DNA from: Owenweeksia sp965229445
GTDB taxonomy: Bacteria; Bacteroidota; Bacteroidia; Flavobacteriales; Schleiferiaceae
Length of the DNA: 64,000 nt
Direction: 5' to 3'
NCBI GenBank assembly: GCA_965229445.1
Contig: OZ245876.1
Span: 2,852,001-2,916,000 of the forward strand
The position numbers and the translations under genes were made by a program. This document shows positions 16,440 to 24,377 of this stretch, in pieces (within the stretch, counting starts at the first letter, position 1; each line of letters begins with the position of its first letter). The notes beneath the pieces are model-generated. The model ran no database searches. It saw only the letters and a program-made list of their open reading frames with translations, and had not been told where the DNA came from.

Positions 16440-16567
16440 TTCTTCACCTCGCGAAGACCCTTTAACCAAATCCACTACTTTCTCAACCAGACCTGTTTTA
16501 ACGAAACCGGGATAGCTTAGGCGTTCAAATACATTTCCTTTCAAATCCTAGCCAGGTTTTCTACATC

Positions 16568-16601
16568 GGTTTGGAAATACTTATTTTTAAGTAACCAAAC
16601 C
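16568..16601 (+). promoter_or_regulatory. Nested palindrome upstream of the membrane-protein gene
   Basis: GGTTTGG (16568-16574) pairs with CCAAACC (16595-16601). Inside it, TACTT (16578-16582) pairs with AAGTA (16589-16593). The element ends eight bases before the ATG at 16610, overlapping the expected promoter or leader. It may be an operator or an RNA hairpin near the ribosome-binding site (CAGGAAACC). Confidence 0.4.
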
Positions 16602-16609
16602 AGGAAACC

Positions 16610-17281
16610 ATGAATTATCAAACCACGTATAAAACTGCGGCCAAAGCGGCGCTGCTAGGCGCTGTAAGTATGCTTATTGGTGCCGCCTTATGGGGATCAT
16701 CGGGTACTGATCTGTGGCATGCCCTGGAAACAGAAACCATTGAAGAATACCTCACATTAGCGGGTGGATTGAAGGGTCAATTAATAACTAATCTCAGTGT
16801 ATGGATTGTGGGTGTTTTCATATTTGGCCTGGCAGGGGTTATTATGGCTGGCTTAGCTAAAGAGAAATCCTTCTACTCCCTGTTAGCAGATTACACCTAT
16901 CGGGTTGCGGTGCCTATGGTAATGGTATCCTACTTAATTATGCTGGCTGTCGTTGTACAAATTGCGCCCGATATCTCCCCTACCCATCTTGCTATCACCA
17001 AAGTGTTGGGCTGGATTGGTGTACGGATAGATGATATTGCTACCTTTCTTATGCTCGGCTTGGGTCCTCTTTTCATTTCATTTTCTGGAAAATCTCAGTG
17101 GGTTCCTCGTTGGCTGAAAATATGGAGTTATTTGGCTGCCATTCTGGGTGTTATCTCTATAGGTGTACTTTATTTCCCGGGACTTGGTAAGTATGGTTTT
17201 GTAGTAATCCCGGTAGGTGTTTTATGGATGTTGGCGGCATCGATCGTGCTGTTCAAACTATCACGACAGCAGCCCCGTTAA
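16610..17281 (+). CDS. Polytopic membrane protein of unknown function (DUF4386-like)
   Basis: A 223-aa protein with about six hydrophobic segments (near 12-28, 60-84, 100-119, 142-158, 168-188 and 195-215). A short acidic loop follows the first (ETETIEEYLTLAGG). The layout and the SYLIMLAVVVQIAP segment recall DUF4386-type integral membrane proteins, but the match is by impression. No catalytic motif or transporter signature is visible. It has its own palindromic upstream element and no obvious partner. Confidence 0.6.
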   Translation: MNYQTTYKTAAKAALLGAVSMLIGAALWGSSGTDLWHALETETIEEYLTLAGGLKGQLITNLSVWIVGVFIFGLAGVIMAGLAKEKSFYSLLADYTYRVAVPMVMVSYLIMLAVVVQIAPDISPTHLAITKVLGWIGVRIDDIATFLMLGLGPLFISFSGKSQWVPRWLKIWSYLAAILGVISIGVLYFPGLGKYGFVVIPVGVLWMLAASIVLFKLSRQQPR

Positions 17282-17398
17282 AATAGCTGGAGCCGAATAA
17301 TAGGTGCCGGATACATCAATATCACAGCTCAGTATTGCTGGATTAAGTGGATCAGGAATAACATATACTACCTTAGACCACACCAATATCCTTCAATC

Positions 17399-17725
17399 AT
17401 GCACCAAACGATTAAGCTTAAGCAGCAAAAAAGTTTTAAGCCCATTGATGGTTTAAAAGGCAAAATTGTGCATCACGATAATCACAGCTATGTCTTTTGG
17501 AAGATAAAAAAAGGCACCATCCTACCAGAGCATCAGCACGAGCATAAGCAGATAAGCATAGTAACCAAAGGAAGTTTGAAATTGACCGTAGATGGTAAAT
17601 CGAGCATTCTGAAAAAGGGCATGATGGCCATCATCCCCTCCAATGCCAAACACTCAGCTGCCGCCCTTACCCATGTAAAGGTGTTGGATATATTTGATCC
17701 CATCAGAGAAGATTTTCCCAAATAA
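17399..17725 (+). CDS. Cupin-domain protein
   Basis: A 108-aa single-domain cupin. The first motif, LPEHQHEHKQISIVTKGSLKL (about 42-62), supplies the metal-binding His and Glu-equivalent positions. The second motif, IPSNAKHSAAAL near 81-92, supplies the final His. Small stand-alone cupins bind a divalent metal and act as isomerases, dioxygenases or sensors; which applies here is unknown. The stop is two bases before the GNAT gene, so the pair is likely co-transcribed. Confidence 0.85.
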   Translation: MHQTIKLKQQKSFKPIDGLKGKIVHHDNHSYVFWKIKKGTILPEHQHEHKQISIVTKGSLKLTVDGKSSILKKGMMAIIPSNAKHSAAALTHVKVLDIFDPIREDFPK

Positions 17726-17727
17726 AC

Positions 17728-18237
17728 ATGTTGAATTCAGTTCATATAAGATCTGCCACCAGGCAGGATCTGCCGGAAATGTTAAAAATCTTCAACTACG
17801 AAATTGTGCATACCCCTTATGTCTATATCTATCATGCCTGGACCTTGGAATACTTCACAAACTGGTTTGAAGAGAAGCAACTAAATGGCTTTCCGGTACT
17901 TGTGGCCGAAACCAATCACCGTCTGGCCGGATACGCAACCTATGGAAGGTTCAGAAATCGCGAAGCTTACAATACCACAGTGGAATATTCGGTGTACATT
18001 CATCTCAACCACCGTAAACAAGGAATAGCTAAAAATCTGGTTCACGAGTTAATAAAAATAGCCAAAGAGCAAGGTCTTCATAGCATGATCGGTGGTTTGG
18101 ACGCCGAGAACAAAGCAAGCCATGAATTCCATAAAAAAATGGGTTTTAAAGAAGTGGCAAACATAAAATCTGTTGCTAAAAAATTTGACGAGTGGCGTGA
18201 CCTTGTCTTATTCCAACTGATGCTTTCTAATGACTAA
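17728..18237 (+). CDS. GNAT N-acetyltransferase (phosphinothricin-acetyltransferase-like)
   Basis: A 169-aa protein. The N-terminus IRSATRQDLPEMLKIFNYEI and the segments VLVAETNHRLAGYATYGRFR and VEYSVYIHLNHRKQGIAKNLV (acetyl-CoA loop, about 91-111) are typical of the Pat/MnaT branch of GNAT enzymes, which acetylate amino-acid-like amines. The GGLDAENKASHEFHKKMGF segment is the usual C-terminal helix pair. It lies two bases behind a cupin gene. The real substrate cannot be read from the sequence. Confidence 0.88.
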   Translation: MLNSVHIRSATRQDLPEMLKIFNYEIVHTPYVYIYHAWTLEYFTNWFEEKQLNGFPVLVAETNHRLAGYATYGRFRNREAYNTTVEYSVYIHLNHRKQGIAKNLVHELIKIAKEQGLHSMIGGLDAENKASHEFHKKMGFKEVANIKSVAKKFDEWRDLVLFQLMLSND

Positions 18238-18282
18238 CTTGGTCTTAGCATCCGTGTCTCTCATCTCATAGCTTAGCATTAC

Positions 18283-18489
18283 GTGAAAAATAAACTCGAC
18301 AAAGCCTCAATCCGCCTGAGCATGATTGGCGTCATCATTGGGATTATGATGAGCATCGTATTTTACCGTTCGCCCTTGGTTCTGGCTTTCATTCCAGTGG
18401 CCGGTGCTCTCGGTGGCCTCATCGGAACAATCATTGACCGAAGGAAAAAACGATCAAACAAAAGGATTACCACGGAAAAAACCACTTAA
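18283..18489 (+). CDS. Small two-helix membrane protein
   Basis: A 68-aa protein with a GTG start at 18283. Two hydrophobic segments (about 12-25 and 30-48) are followed by a strongly basic tail (RRKKRSNKR). No family is recognised. It lies between the GNAT and DUF6090 genes without close spacing. Translation is plausible but unproven. Confidence 0.45.
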   Translation: MKNKLDKASIRLSMIGVIIGIMMSIVFYRSPLVLAFIPVAGALGGLIGTIIDRRKKRSNKRITTEKTT

Positions 18490-18562
18490 GTTTTACCGCA
18501 AAAATGAAGGCCATTAGACTGATGTCTCAAATTAAAATGCTCGGGATTCAATCAATACAAGT

Positions 18563-19348
18563 ATGATTAACTTCTTCCGGAAAATTAGAAAAGGATTGCT
18601 ATCCGATCATCGTTTCGGCAAGTATTTGCTCTATGCTATAGGCGAAATCGCCCTGGTGGTCATTGGAATTCTCATCGCATTGCAACTCAACAATAGGAAT
18701 GCTCAGCAACAGGAACAAAAACTGGAACAGGAGTACTATTGTAGGTTACTAGAAGATGCTTCATTGGATGAGGAACAAATAACTATACTTCTGGAGTTAG
18801 CTCAGGATCGCCTGAAGGCTTCCAATCAGGCAGCCAGATTGTTGCTTGAAGACAATGCAAGCAAGCTGGCCGTAGGAAGTCAAATACACCTGGCGACCCG
18901 GGCGGTTTACTCCGATTTTAAGCCAAATAATACGGCCTATGAAGATTTAAAATCCGGAGCTAATCTCAATATCATTCAAGACAAAGCGGTTATTAAAGCA
19001 CTTAACCAATACTTTAATAAGGTCGAAGAGCTCAAAAGCATCATTATGGTGAATGGCAAGTACGCCGTGGATATTGTTTTTGCTCATAAAGACAATTTTG
19101 CCAACGGCAATATTCAATCCTCTCTCAAAAATGGTAGGCTCTCCATTGGTTTGGAACCAGATCTCAGAAATCGCATTGATATTGATGAGCACGAGTTACT
19201 GTCTGAAGAAATGAATATCAGGCTTTTTAATGAAGCTCTTGAATATGTTTCTGTAAACACCCGACAAATTGAGCTCTATCAATCTATGCTTGAAGAAATA
19301 AGTAGCCTGGAAGCTCTTTTAAAAACCAAATGTCAGCATAACAACTAA
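18563..19348 (+). CDS. DUF6090-family membrane protein
   Basis: A 261-aa protein. The N-terminus is characteristic of the family: MINFFRKIRKGLLSD, then GKYLLYAIGEIALVVIGILIA as the single membrane segment (about 20-42), followed by QLNNRN. The remaining 210 residues are alpha-helical and charged, probably coiled-coil. DUF6090 proteins are frequent in multiple copies in Bacteroidota genomes and have no assigned function. The gene appears complete and stands alone. Confidence 0.85.
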   Translation: MINFFRKIRKGLLSDHRFGKYLLYAIGEIALVVIGILIALQLNNRNAQQQEQKLEQEYYCRLLEDASLDEEQITILLELAQDRLKASNQAARLLLEDNASKLAVGSQIHLATRAVYSDFKPNNTAYEDLKSGANLNIIQDKAVIKALNQYFNKVEELKSIIMVNGKYAVDIVFAHKDNFANGNIQSSLKNGRLSIGLEPDLRNRIDIDEHELLSEEMNIRLFNEALEYVSVNTRQIELYQSMLEEISSLEALLKTKCQHNN

Positions 19349-19360
19349 TGCCCCTCGCCC

Positions 19361-19777
19361 ATGAAACAGCATATTGCACATGTTGCTCTGATGGTTAGAG
19401 ATTATGATGAGGCCATAGAATTTTATACTGAAAGGCTGAACTTCGACATCGTAGAAGATACCAGAATCAATGATGAGAAAAGATGGGTTATGCTTGCCCC
19501 CAAGGGAGCCAAGGAATGTTGTCTCTTACTGGCCAAAGCAAGCAATGATCAGCAAGCAGCCACCGTGGGAAATCAAACCGGTGGCAGAGTAGGTTTCTTT
19601 CTGTTCACGGATGACTTTGAGCGAGACTATGCCAACATGACTAGGCAACAGATAAACTTTGTAAGACCGCCTACTAAATTTGAATATGGTATGGTGGCGG
19701 TATTTGAAGACTTATATGGCAACCTTTGGGATTTAATTGAACCCAATGAAAACAATCGAGGATTAATGCTTAAATAA
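19361..19777 (+). CDS. VOC-family (glyoxalase/bleomycin-resistance) protein
   Basis: A 138-aa single-domain protein with two beta-alpha-beta-beta-beta halves: HVALMVRDYDEAIEFYTERL (about 4-23) and VGFFLFTDDFERDYANM (about 73-89), ending AVFEDLYGNLWDLIEP (about 114-129). Putative metal ligands are the N-terminal His and the C-terminal Glu. Functions in the family range from glyoxalase to dioxygenase. The start at ATG 19361 is 12 bases behind the DUF6090 stop, so co-transcription is possible. Confidence 0.88.
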   Translation: MKQHIAHVALMVRDYDEAIEFYTERLNFDIVEDTRINDEKRWVMLAPKGAKECCLLLAKASNDQQAATVGNQTGGRVGFFLFTDDFERDYANMTRQQINFVRPPTKFEYGMVAVFEDLYGNLWDLIEPNENNRGLMLK

Positions 19778-19816
19778 TCTGGGAATAAAAAATACCCTAT
19801 AATAATTCGCACAAAC

Positions 19817-20335
19817 TTGAAACGCCTTACCAGCTTCCCAATGCTTGGCTGGTTACTGCTTTTTTCACCGGGAATTACTGCTCAAGTGGCGGTAGCAGAT
19901 AGTAGTTTGCTGTATCAGGTGGCGCACCAATTCCAGGAGGCCATCCACTATAAGGACAGTATCGCCTTCAATGCCTTGTTCTTCCACCAGAAAGTGCCAT
20001 TCATTGGTATTATGTCTTCCAAAACAGAATGGTCATTTAAGAAAGATTATGCTGATTTTGAAGGTATTGCGGTCTCCGATCACGAAGCATTTATCAAACA
20101 AATTTGTAAAAGCGAGAAGGAACAAGTTGAAAAGCTCTATGATATCAAGATTTCACATAACGGGATCATAGCTTCGATTAGCTTTGATTATGCCTTTTAT
20201 GCAGGACATAACATGATCCAATGGGGTCATGAGAAATGGAATCTGGTTAAGCTTGACGAAAGCTGGTTAATCACGGATGTCGTGTACTCTATTCACATTC
20301 CAAAAATTGAAGCATTTCCATATACTCAGGACTAG
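19817..20335 (+). CDS. Secreted NTF2/SnoaL-like protein
   Basis: A 172-aa protein. The TTG start at 19817 is chosen because it gives the complete signal peptide (KRLTSFPMLGWLLLFSPGITAQ). The alternative ATG at 19841 would remove its basic end. The mature part has the cone-like fold pattern of NTF2-like proteins: YQVAHQFQEAIHYKDSIAFN at the start and WGHEKWNLVKLDESWLITDV at the end. Usually these are periplasmic binding or enzymatic domains; no catalytic residues stand out. Confidence 0.7.
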   Translation: MKRLTSFPMLGWLLLFSPGITAQVAVADSSLLYQVAHQFQEAIHYKDSIAFNALFFHQKVPFIGIMSSKTEWSFKKDYADFEGIAVSDHEAFIKQICKSEKEQVEKLYDIKISHNGIIASISFDYAFYAGHNMIQWGHEKWNLVKLDESWLITDVVYSIHIPKIEAFPYTQD

Positions 20336-20425
20336 TGAAAATTCCTGGGATTGTAGTGATTTAATTGGCGGAAAAAGTTGATTTGAGGCTTTGAAATGAT
20401 GATATTGAGTCGGAGATTTACCTTC

Positions 20426-20920
20426 ATGAAGTACATCCTATCTTTTGTTTTCATAATGCTTATGCTCACTTCCTGCGAAGTTGATTGCAACTATGGTTAT
20501 GACGATCAGGTAGGCAAGGGCTGTGGGAACTTTATTCTGTATGACCGCTATGATATTGATGGATATGCCCATACCTATCTTTACCTCAACATAGATGAGG
20601 CAGCCCTCAATCTCAATAAGCGCTTTCAATCTTTTAATGTGGTACAATCAAGCGCGATTTCCAGCGCCATAGAAGCCTATAATATGGACGTACCACCCTA
20701 CTGCAATGATGCCATACCGGTAAAAAGGAAACGCATTCATGTTTGGAAGCTTTCTTCAGGATCAGTGGCCATAAGAACCAAAAAAAAAGGTGAAGACTGC
20801 GATTTCTACCTGACGGATGTGATATTGAGCAATGCGTTATTTACCGATGATTCAGGAAACGAAATAAGAGTGGATAACAAAGCTTTTGAGAATGTAATGG
20901 TAGGTTGGTATGTTGGTTAG
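20426..20920 (+). CDS. Lipoprotein of unknown function
   Basis: Starting at ATG 20426, the product has about 164 aa and a type II signal peptide (MKYILSFVFIMLMLTSC). An ATG 30 bases upstream would add a non-signal extension. The mature part has several cysteines (CNYGYDDQVGKGC), then a beta-rich body. No known domain is recognised. It would be exposed at the outer or inner membrane periplasmic face. No partner gene is evident. Confidence 0.6.
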   Translation: MKYILSFVFIMLMLTSCEVDCNYGYDDQVGKGCGNFILYDRYDIDGYAHTYLYLNIDEAALNLNKRFQSFNVVQSSAISSAIEAYNMDVPPYCNDAIPVKRKRIHVWKLSSGSVAIRTKKKGEDCDFYLTDVILSNALFTDDSGNEIRVDNKAFENVMVGWYVG

Positions 20921-21163
20921 GGCACCTTTCCACTATCCGGGCAGGCGGGAACAGGCCTTCGAGGATCCTCTTATCTGCCATCTCAACAGGAAAAGACCTG
21001 AGCCAGTCAACAACACCAATAAATAATAATGCTGAGTAAGCATCGCCAATATACATCGATGCCAATGGCAGTAACAACTTTTCCAACATGGTCACAGGTT
21101 TTGAGGAGGCGAAAAGCAAAATCAATTAACCCCATTAGTCTGTTCTAGCGAGAATTACATAGT

Positions 21164-22057
21164 ATGAATCGGATTTTAGTTACCGGAGCCACCGGAAATA
21201 TCGGCCTTGAAGTGATCTCCAGCCTGGCAAAAATTAAAGAGGGTGTGGTAAGCATCGCAGCGGTCAGAAACATAGAGAAGGCTCGAACTAAACTGGGTGC
21301 ATTTCCGAAGTTAGAGTTCAGGAAATTTGATTTTGAAGACGGGAATTACTTAAAATCTGTCTTCCGGGAAATTGACATCCTATTTCTGTTACGTCCGCCA
21401 AATATTTCAGATGTGGATAAATACTTCAAACCCTTATTGAAGTCAGCGAAGGAAAATGGAGTAGAAAACATCATTTTTCTATCCGTTCAGGGGGCTGAGA
21501 AAAGCAAGGTCATTCCGCATAACAAAATTGAAAAGCTAATTACCGAGCTTCACTTCAACTATATCTTTGTCCGCCCCAGCTATTTTATGCAAAATCTTAC
21601 CACTACCCTTCTTCCTGAAATCAAAGAGTACAAAACAATAACGCTCCCATCAGGAAAAGCAAAATTCAATTGGATTGATGTTCGAAACATTGGCGAAGTG
21701 GTTGCCTTGCTTTCTGCCAATTTTGAGTCCTACAGAAATCGGGCTATGGAAATAACCGGTACAGAAAATAAAAACTTTTACGAAGTTTCAGCCCTGTTGT
21801 CTGAGCTTACCGAAACCAGCATTAAATTTAACAGTGTTAATCCGTTGAGTTTTTACTTTAAAAAGAAAAGCGAGGGAATCCCAAGCGCATTTGCTATGGT
21901 AATGACCATATTGCATTTTATCCCGCGCTTGCAAAAGGAACCTCAAATCTCGGACAACTACAAAATAATAACCGGAAATAATCCCACATGTTTGCGGGAG
22001 TTTATACTCAGGGAAATGGAGAAATTTAGAGAAGCACCTGCGGTAAAATTGCCTTAA
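21164..22057 (+). CDS. NmrA-like NAD(P)-binding protein
   Basis: A 297-aa protein of the atypical short-chain dehydrogenase group. RILVTGATGNIGLEVISSL (about 3-21) is the dinucleotide-binding motif, FDFEDGNYLKSVFREID marks the second strand region, and SYFMQNLTTTLLPEI (about 140-154) replaces the classical catalytic YxxxK. Such proteins act as NAD(P)-dependent reductases or redox sensors. It stands alone. Confidence 0.85.
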   Translation: MNRILVTGATGNIGLEVISSLAKIKEGVVSIAAVRNIEKARTKLGAFPKLEFRKFDFEDGNYLKSVFREIDILFLLRPPNISDVDKYFKPLLKSAKENGVENIIFLSVQGAEKSKVIPHNKIEKLITELHFNYIFVRPSYFMQNLTTTLLPEIKEYKTITLPSGKAKFNWIDVRNIGEVVALLSANFESYRNRAMEITGTENKNFYEVSALLSELTETSIKFNSVNPLSFYFKKKSEGIPSAFAMVMTILHFIPRLQKEPQISDNYKIITGNNPTCLREFILREMEKFREAPAVKLP

Positions 22058-22093
22058 TCCGTCCTTTTATCGTCCAACAAAAAATTAGTGGAC

Positions 22094-22714
22094 ATGAATA
22101 GCAAAGTGAATCTGTACCTCCAAGATGGCTGTGGCCGCTGTTCACACTATCAAACTCCTCAGTGCAAGGTTCACCTCTGGAAGGAGGAATTGAAGCAATT
22201 GCGCCGCATCGCCTTGGAATCCGGGTTGGCAGAGGTATTGAAATGGTCTCAGCCTTGCTACACTTATCAAAACAAAAATATTCTGATCGTTTCGGCATTT
22301 AAAGATTATGCATTAATGGCATTCTTCAAGGGGGTCTTGCTCAAAGATGAACTCCATATTTTGGTTGCTGCCGGTAAAAACTCACAGTCTTCGATGCATC
22401 TGAGATTCATTACCCCCCAAGAGGTACTAGATCTAGAGCCCATCATCAAAAGCTATATTCAGGAAGCCATCGCATTGGAAAAATCCGGATTAAAGGTGTC
22501 TTTCAAAAAGAAGCCAGAGCCCATTCCCGATGAACTTCAGCAAAAGCTGGATGATGATAAGAGTTTCAGGAAGGCTTTTGAATCACTTTCTCCCGTAAGA
22601 CAACGAGGATATATCATTCATTTTTCGCAACCCAAACAGTCTAAAACCGGGATGGATAGAATTGACAAATGTTTACCAAGTATGCTGAACGGGAAAGGGT
22701 TTCATGATCGGTAA
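22094..22714 (+). CDS. YdeI/OmdA-type protein with DUF1801 domain
   Basis: From ATG 22094 (a GTG six bases upstream is possible) the product is about 206 aa. An N-terminal segment with CGRCSHYQTPQCKVHLW is followed by the DUF1801 fold (LKWSQPCYTYQNKNILIVSAF, YALMAFFKGVLLKD, about 52-100). The C-terminal YdeI/OmdA region has IPDELQQKLDDDKSFRKAFE and SPVRQRGYIIHF (about 143-178). Members are linked with antimicrobial-peptide resistance in Bacillus, but the biochemical role is unknown. The protein appears cytosolic. Confidence 0.85.
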   Translation: MNSKVNLYLQDGCGRCSHYQTPQCKVHLWKEELKQLRRIALESGLAEVLKWSQPCYTYQNKNILIVSAFKDYALMAFFKGVLLKDELHILVAAGKNSQSSMHLRFITPQEVLDLEPIIKSYIQEAIALEKSGLKVSFKKKPEPIPDELQQKLDDDKSFRKAFESLSPVRQRGYIIHFSQPKQSKTGMDRIDKCLPSMLNGKGFHDR

Positions 22715-22856
22715 AATACTTCTCTAAAACCTAATTAATTCTAATCTGGCCATAATCGTCTCATAAGAAAATTGACAACTTCTATCCCTAATTTACCAAT
22801 TTGAAGTCTCAATAATTCAAAAAATCTATCTTTAAACTCAACCAAAATATAATTCC

Positions 22857-23258
22857 ATGAATCCAATTGTAAAAAATATTCTCGCGGTAGTGGCCGGTTG
22901 GCTAATCGGCAGTATCGTTAATTTCGGCCTAATCATGTTGGGTCATACCCTCATGCCGATTCCCGGTGTAAATCCTATGGATATGGATGCATTAGCGGCT
23001 GTAATGCCTGATTTAGAAAGCAAATACTTTATTTTTCCATTTCTCGCTCATGCTCTGGGCACCCTGGTGGGAGCTGCGGTGGCAACCAAAATTGCCGCTA
23101 ATCGTAAGTTCGTATTCGCCATGCTCATCGGAACAATTTTCTTTGTTGGTGGTATCATGGTTTCGATGGATATTCCTGCCCCAGGCTGGTTTATAGCGCT
23201 TGATTTGATTGTAGCCTACATTCCCATGGCCTGGATTGGTTACAAATTAGCGCGTTAA
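22857..23258 (+). CDS. Four-helix membrane protein of unknown function
   Basis: A 133-aa hydrophobic protein with four predicted membrane segments (about 6-28, 58-78, 84-104 and 109-130). NILAVVAGWLIGSIVNFGLI opens the first and AHALGTLVGAAVATKIA the second. Homologous-looking proteins are common in Bacteroidota with no known function. It lies 87 bases before arsR but has its own spacing, so a link to the arsenic operon is doubtful. Confidence 0.7.
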   Translation: MNPIVKNILAVVAGWLIGSIVNFGLIMLGHTLMPIPGVNPMDMDALAAVMPDLESKYFIFPFLAHALGTLVGAAVATKIAANRKFVFAMLIGTIFFVGGIMVSMDIPAPGWFIALDLIVAYIPMAWIGYKLAR

Positions 23259-23311
23259 ACGGGAAAGCTAAATCACGAAAAGATTAAGGCAGATTCGCGC
23301 TTGATTTTAAA

Positions 23312-23334
23312 ATATCATCGTAAAATTGCGATAT
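23312..23334 (+). promoter_or_regulatory. Candidate ArsR operator
   Basis: ATATC (23312-23316) and GATAT (23330-23334) form an inverted repeat with a 13-base spacer, and ATCG/CGAT lie just inside it. The site is 11 bases before the arsR start, where autorepression by an ArsR-type repressor would act. Confidence 0.5.
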
Positions 23335-23345
23335 AATTAGCATTA

Positions 23346-23678
23346 ATGGGAGTTACCAAATCCGACTTATTTTCTGAAAGCCAGAATCAGATTGCCCTGG
23401 CCGCCAAGGCGCTGGCTCATCCAGCACGCATAGCTATTATTGACTATTTGCTTAAGGCAAATGCCTGTATCAATTCAGATTTAGTTCAGGAATTGGGCTT
23501 GGCTCAGGCTACCATAAGTCAACATTTACGTGAATTGAAGGACATTGGCATCATTGCGGGAACCATTGAAGGTTCCAGCATGAGCTATTGTATAAACCCA
23601 AAACGCTGGGAGGAAATTAGAACTCAATTTAACCTTCTATTCGATACTTTTCAGGCTCCCAATGATGAATGTTGCTAA
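23346..23678 (+). CDS. arsR: ArsR-family winged-helix repressor
   Basis: A 110-aa protein. The winged-helix domain covers almost all of it: LAAKALAHPARIAIIDYLL (about 19-37), the recognition helix LGLAQATISQHLRELKDIG (about 54-72) and the wing ISMSYCINP-like strand. A C-terminal CC pair (ECC) and Cys at about 42 could bind arsenite, which is plausible but unproven. It heads the cluster with a phosphatase and an ACR3 gene, and a palindrome upstream fits autoregulation. Confidence 0.88.
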   Translation: MGVTKSDLFSESQNQIALAAKALAHPARIAIIDYLLKANACINSDLVQELGLAQATISQHLRELKDIGIIAGTIEGSSMSYCINPKRWEEIRTQFNLLFDTFQAPNDECC

Positions 23679-23744
23679 AAAAGACCATATCCAAGGGAAA
23701 AGCTATTGCTTAACAAATAAAATATTGCGCCGTATATCTCTTCT

Positions 23745-24377
23745 GTGAATTCTTCAATTTCGAATATCTTTCCTAATCTGGAAAAAAGGATAAGTCAATT
23801 GTCCAGAACTCCCATCTCCACCTCCAGGAAACAAATTCTGTCTGCATTATGTAAGTATGTTCAATATCGGCTTGAGCGGCATGTACCTGTCAATCTAAAT
23901 TTTATTTGTACGCATAATTCGCGTCGGAGCCAAATGGCACAAATCTGGGCACATCTGGCCGCCTCTCTTCATAGCATACCAGTGAGATGCTTATCGGGTG
24001 GCGTAGAGGTTACCGCCTTCAGTAAACAAGCCATAGCAGCTTTGCATAGACAAGGTTTTGTGATTCCTGAGCAATCTGGTACTAACCCTAAATATGCTGT
24101 TTCCTTTTCTCCTGAAGAGGATCCTCTAATCGCGTATTCAAAACTTTACCATCATCCTATAAATCAGCACGGAGAATTCGCCGCCGTGATGGTCTGTGCA
24201 GATGTAGATGAATCCTGCCCCTTGATTCCGGAGGCTGAAAAAAGGATCCCAATATTTTATGACGATCCCAAAGAATTTGATAATACAGAATGGGAGCAAG
24301 CTATGTATGATGAGCGAGCCAATCAGATCGGTTCAGAAATGCTGTATGTATTCTCAAAGATCAGAACAAAAGCGTGA
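23745..24377 (+). CDS. Low-molecular-weight phosphatase / arsenate-reductase-like protein
   Basis: A 210-aa protein from GTG 23745. The catalytic P-loop CTHNSRR is CX5R with Cys at 55 and Arg at 61, preceded by NFI and followed by SQMAQIWAHLAA. This branch of low-molecular-weight tyrosine phosphatases lies with ars genes in many Bacteroidota and probably serves as arsenate reductase. The product ends in an overlap of four bases with the acr3 start (GTGA), so the two are translationally coupled. An extra N-terminal helix of about 45 residues is typical of the group. Confidence 0.85.
   Translation: MNSSISNIFPNLEKRISQLSRTPISTSRKQILSALCKYVQYRLERHVPVNLNFICTHNSRRSQMAQIWAHLAASLHSIPVRCLSGGVEVTAFSKQAIAALHRQGFVIPEQSGTNPKYAVSFSPEEDPLIAYSKLYHHPINQHGEFAAVMVCADVDESCPLIPEAEKRIPIFYDDPKEFDNTEWEQAMYDERANQIGSEMLYVFSKIRTKA

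Noticed and set aside
20841..21125. 94-aa minus-strand frame overlapping a lipoprotein gene end
   Set aside because: It runs antisense through a real coding end, has no recognisable domain and no start signal.
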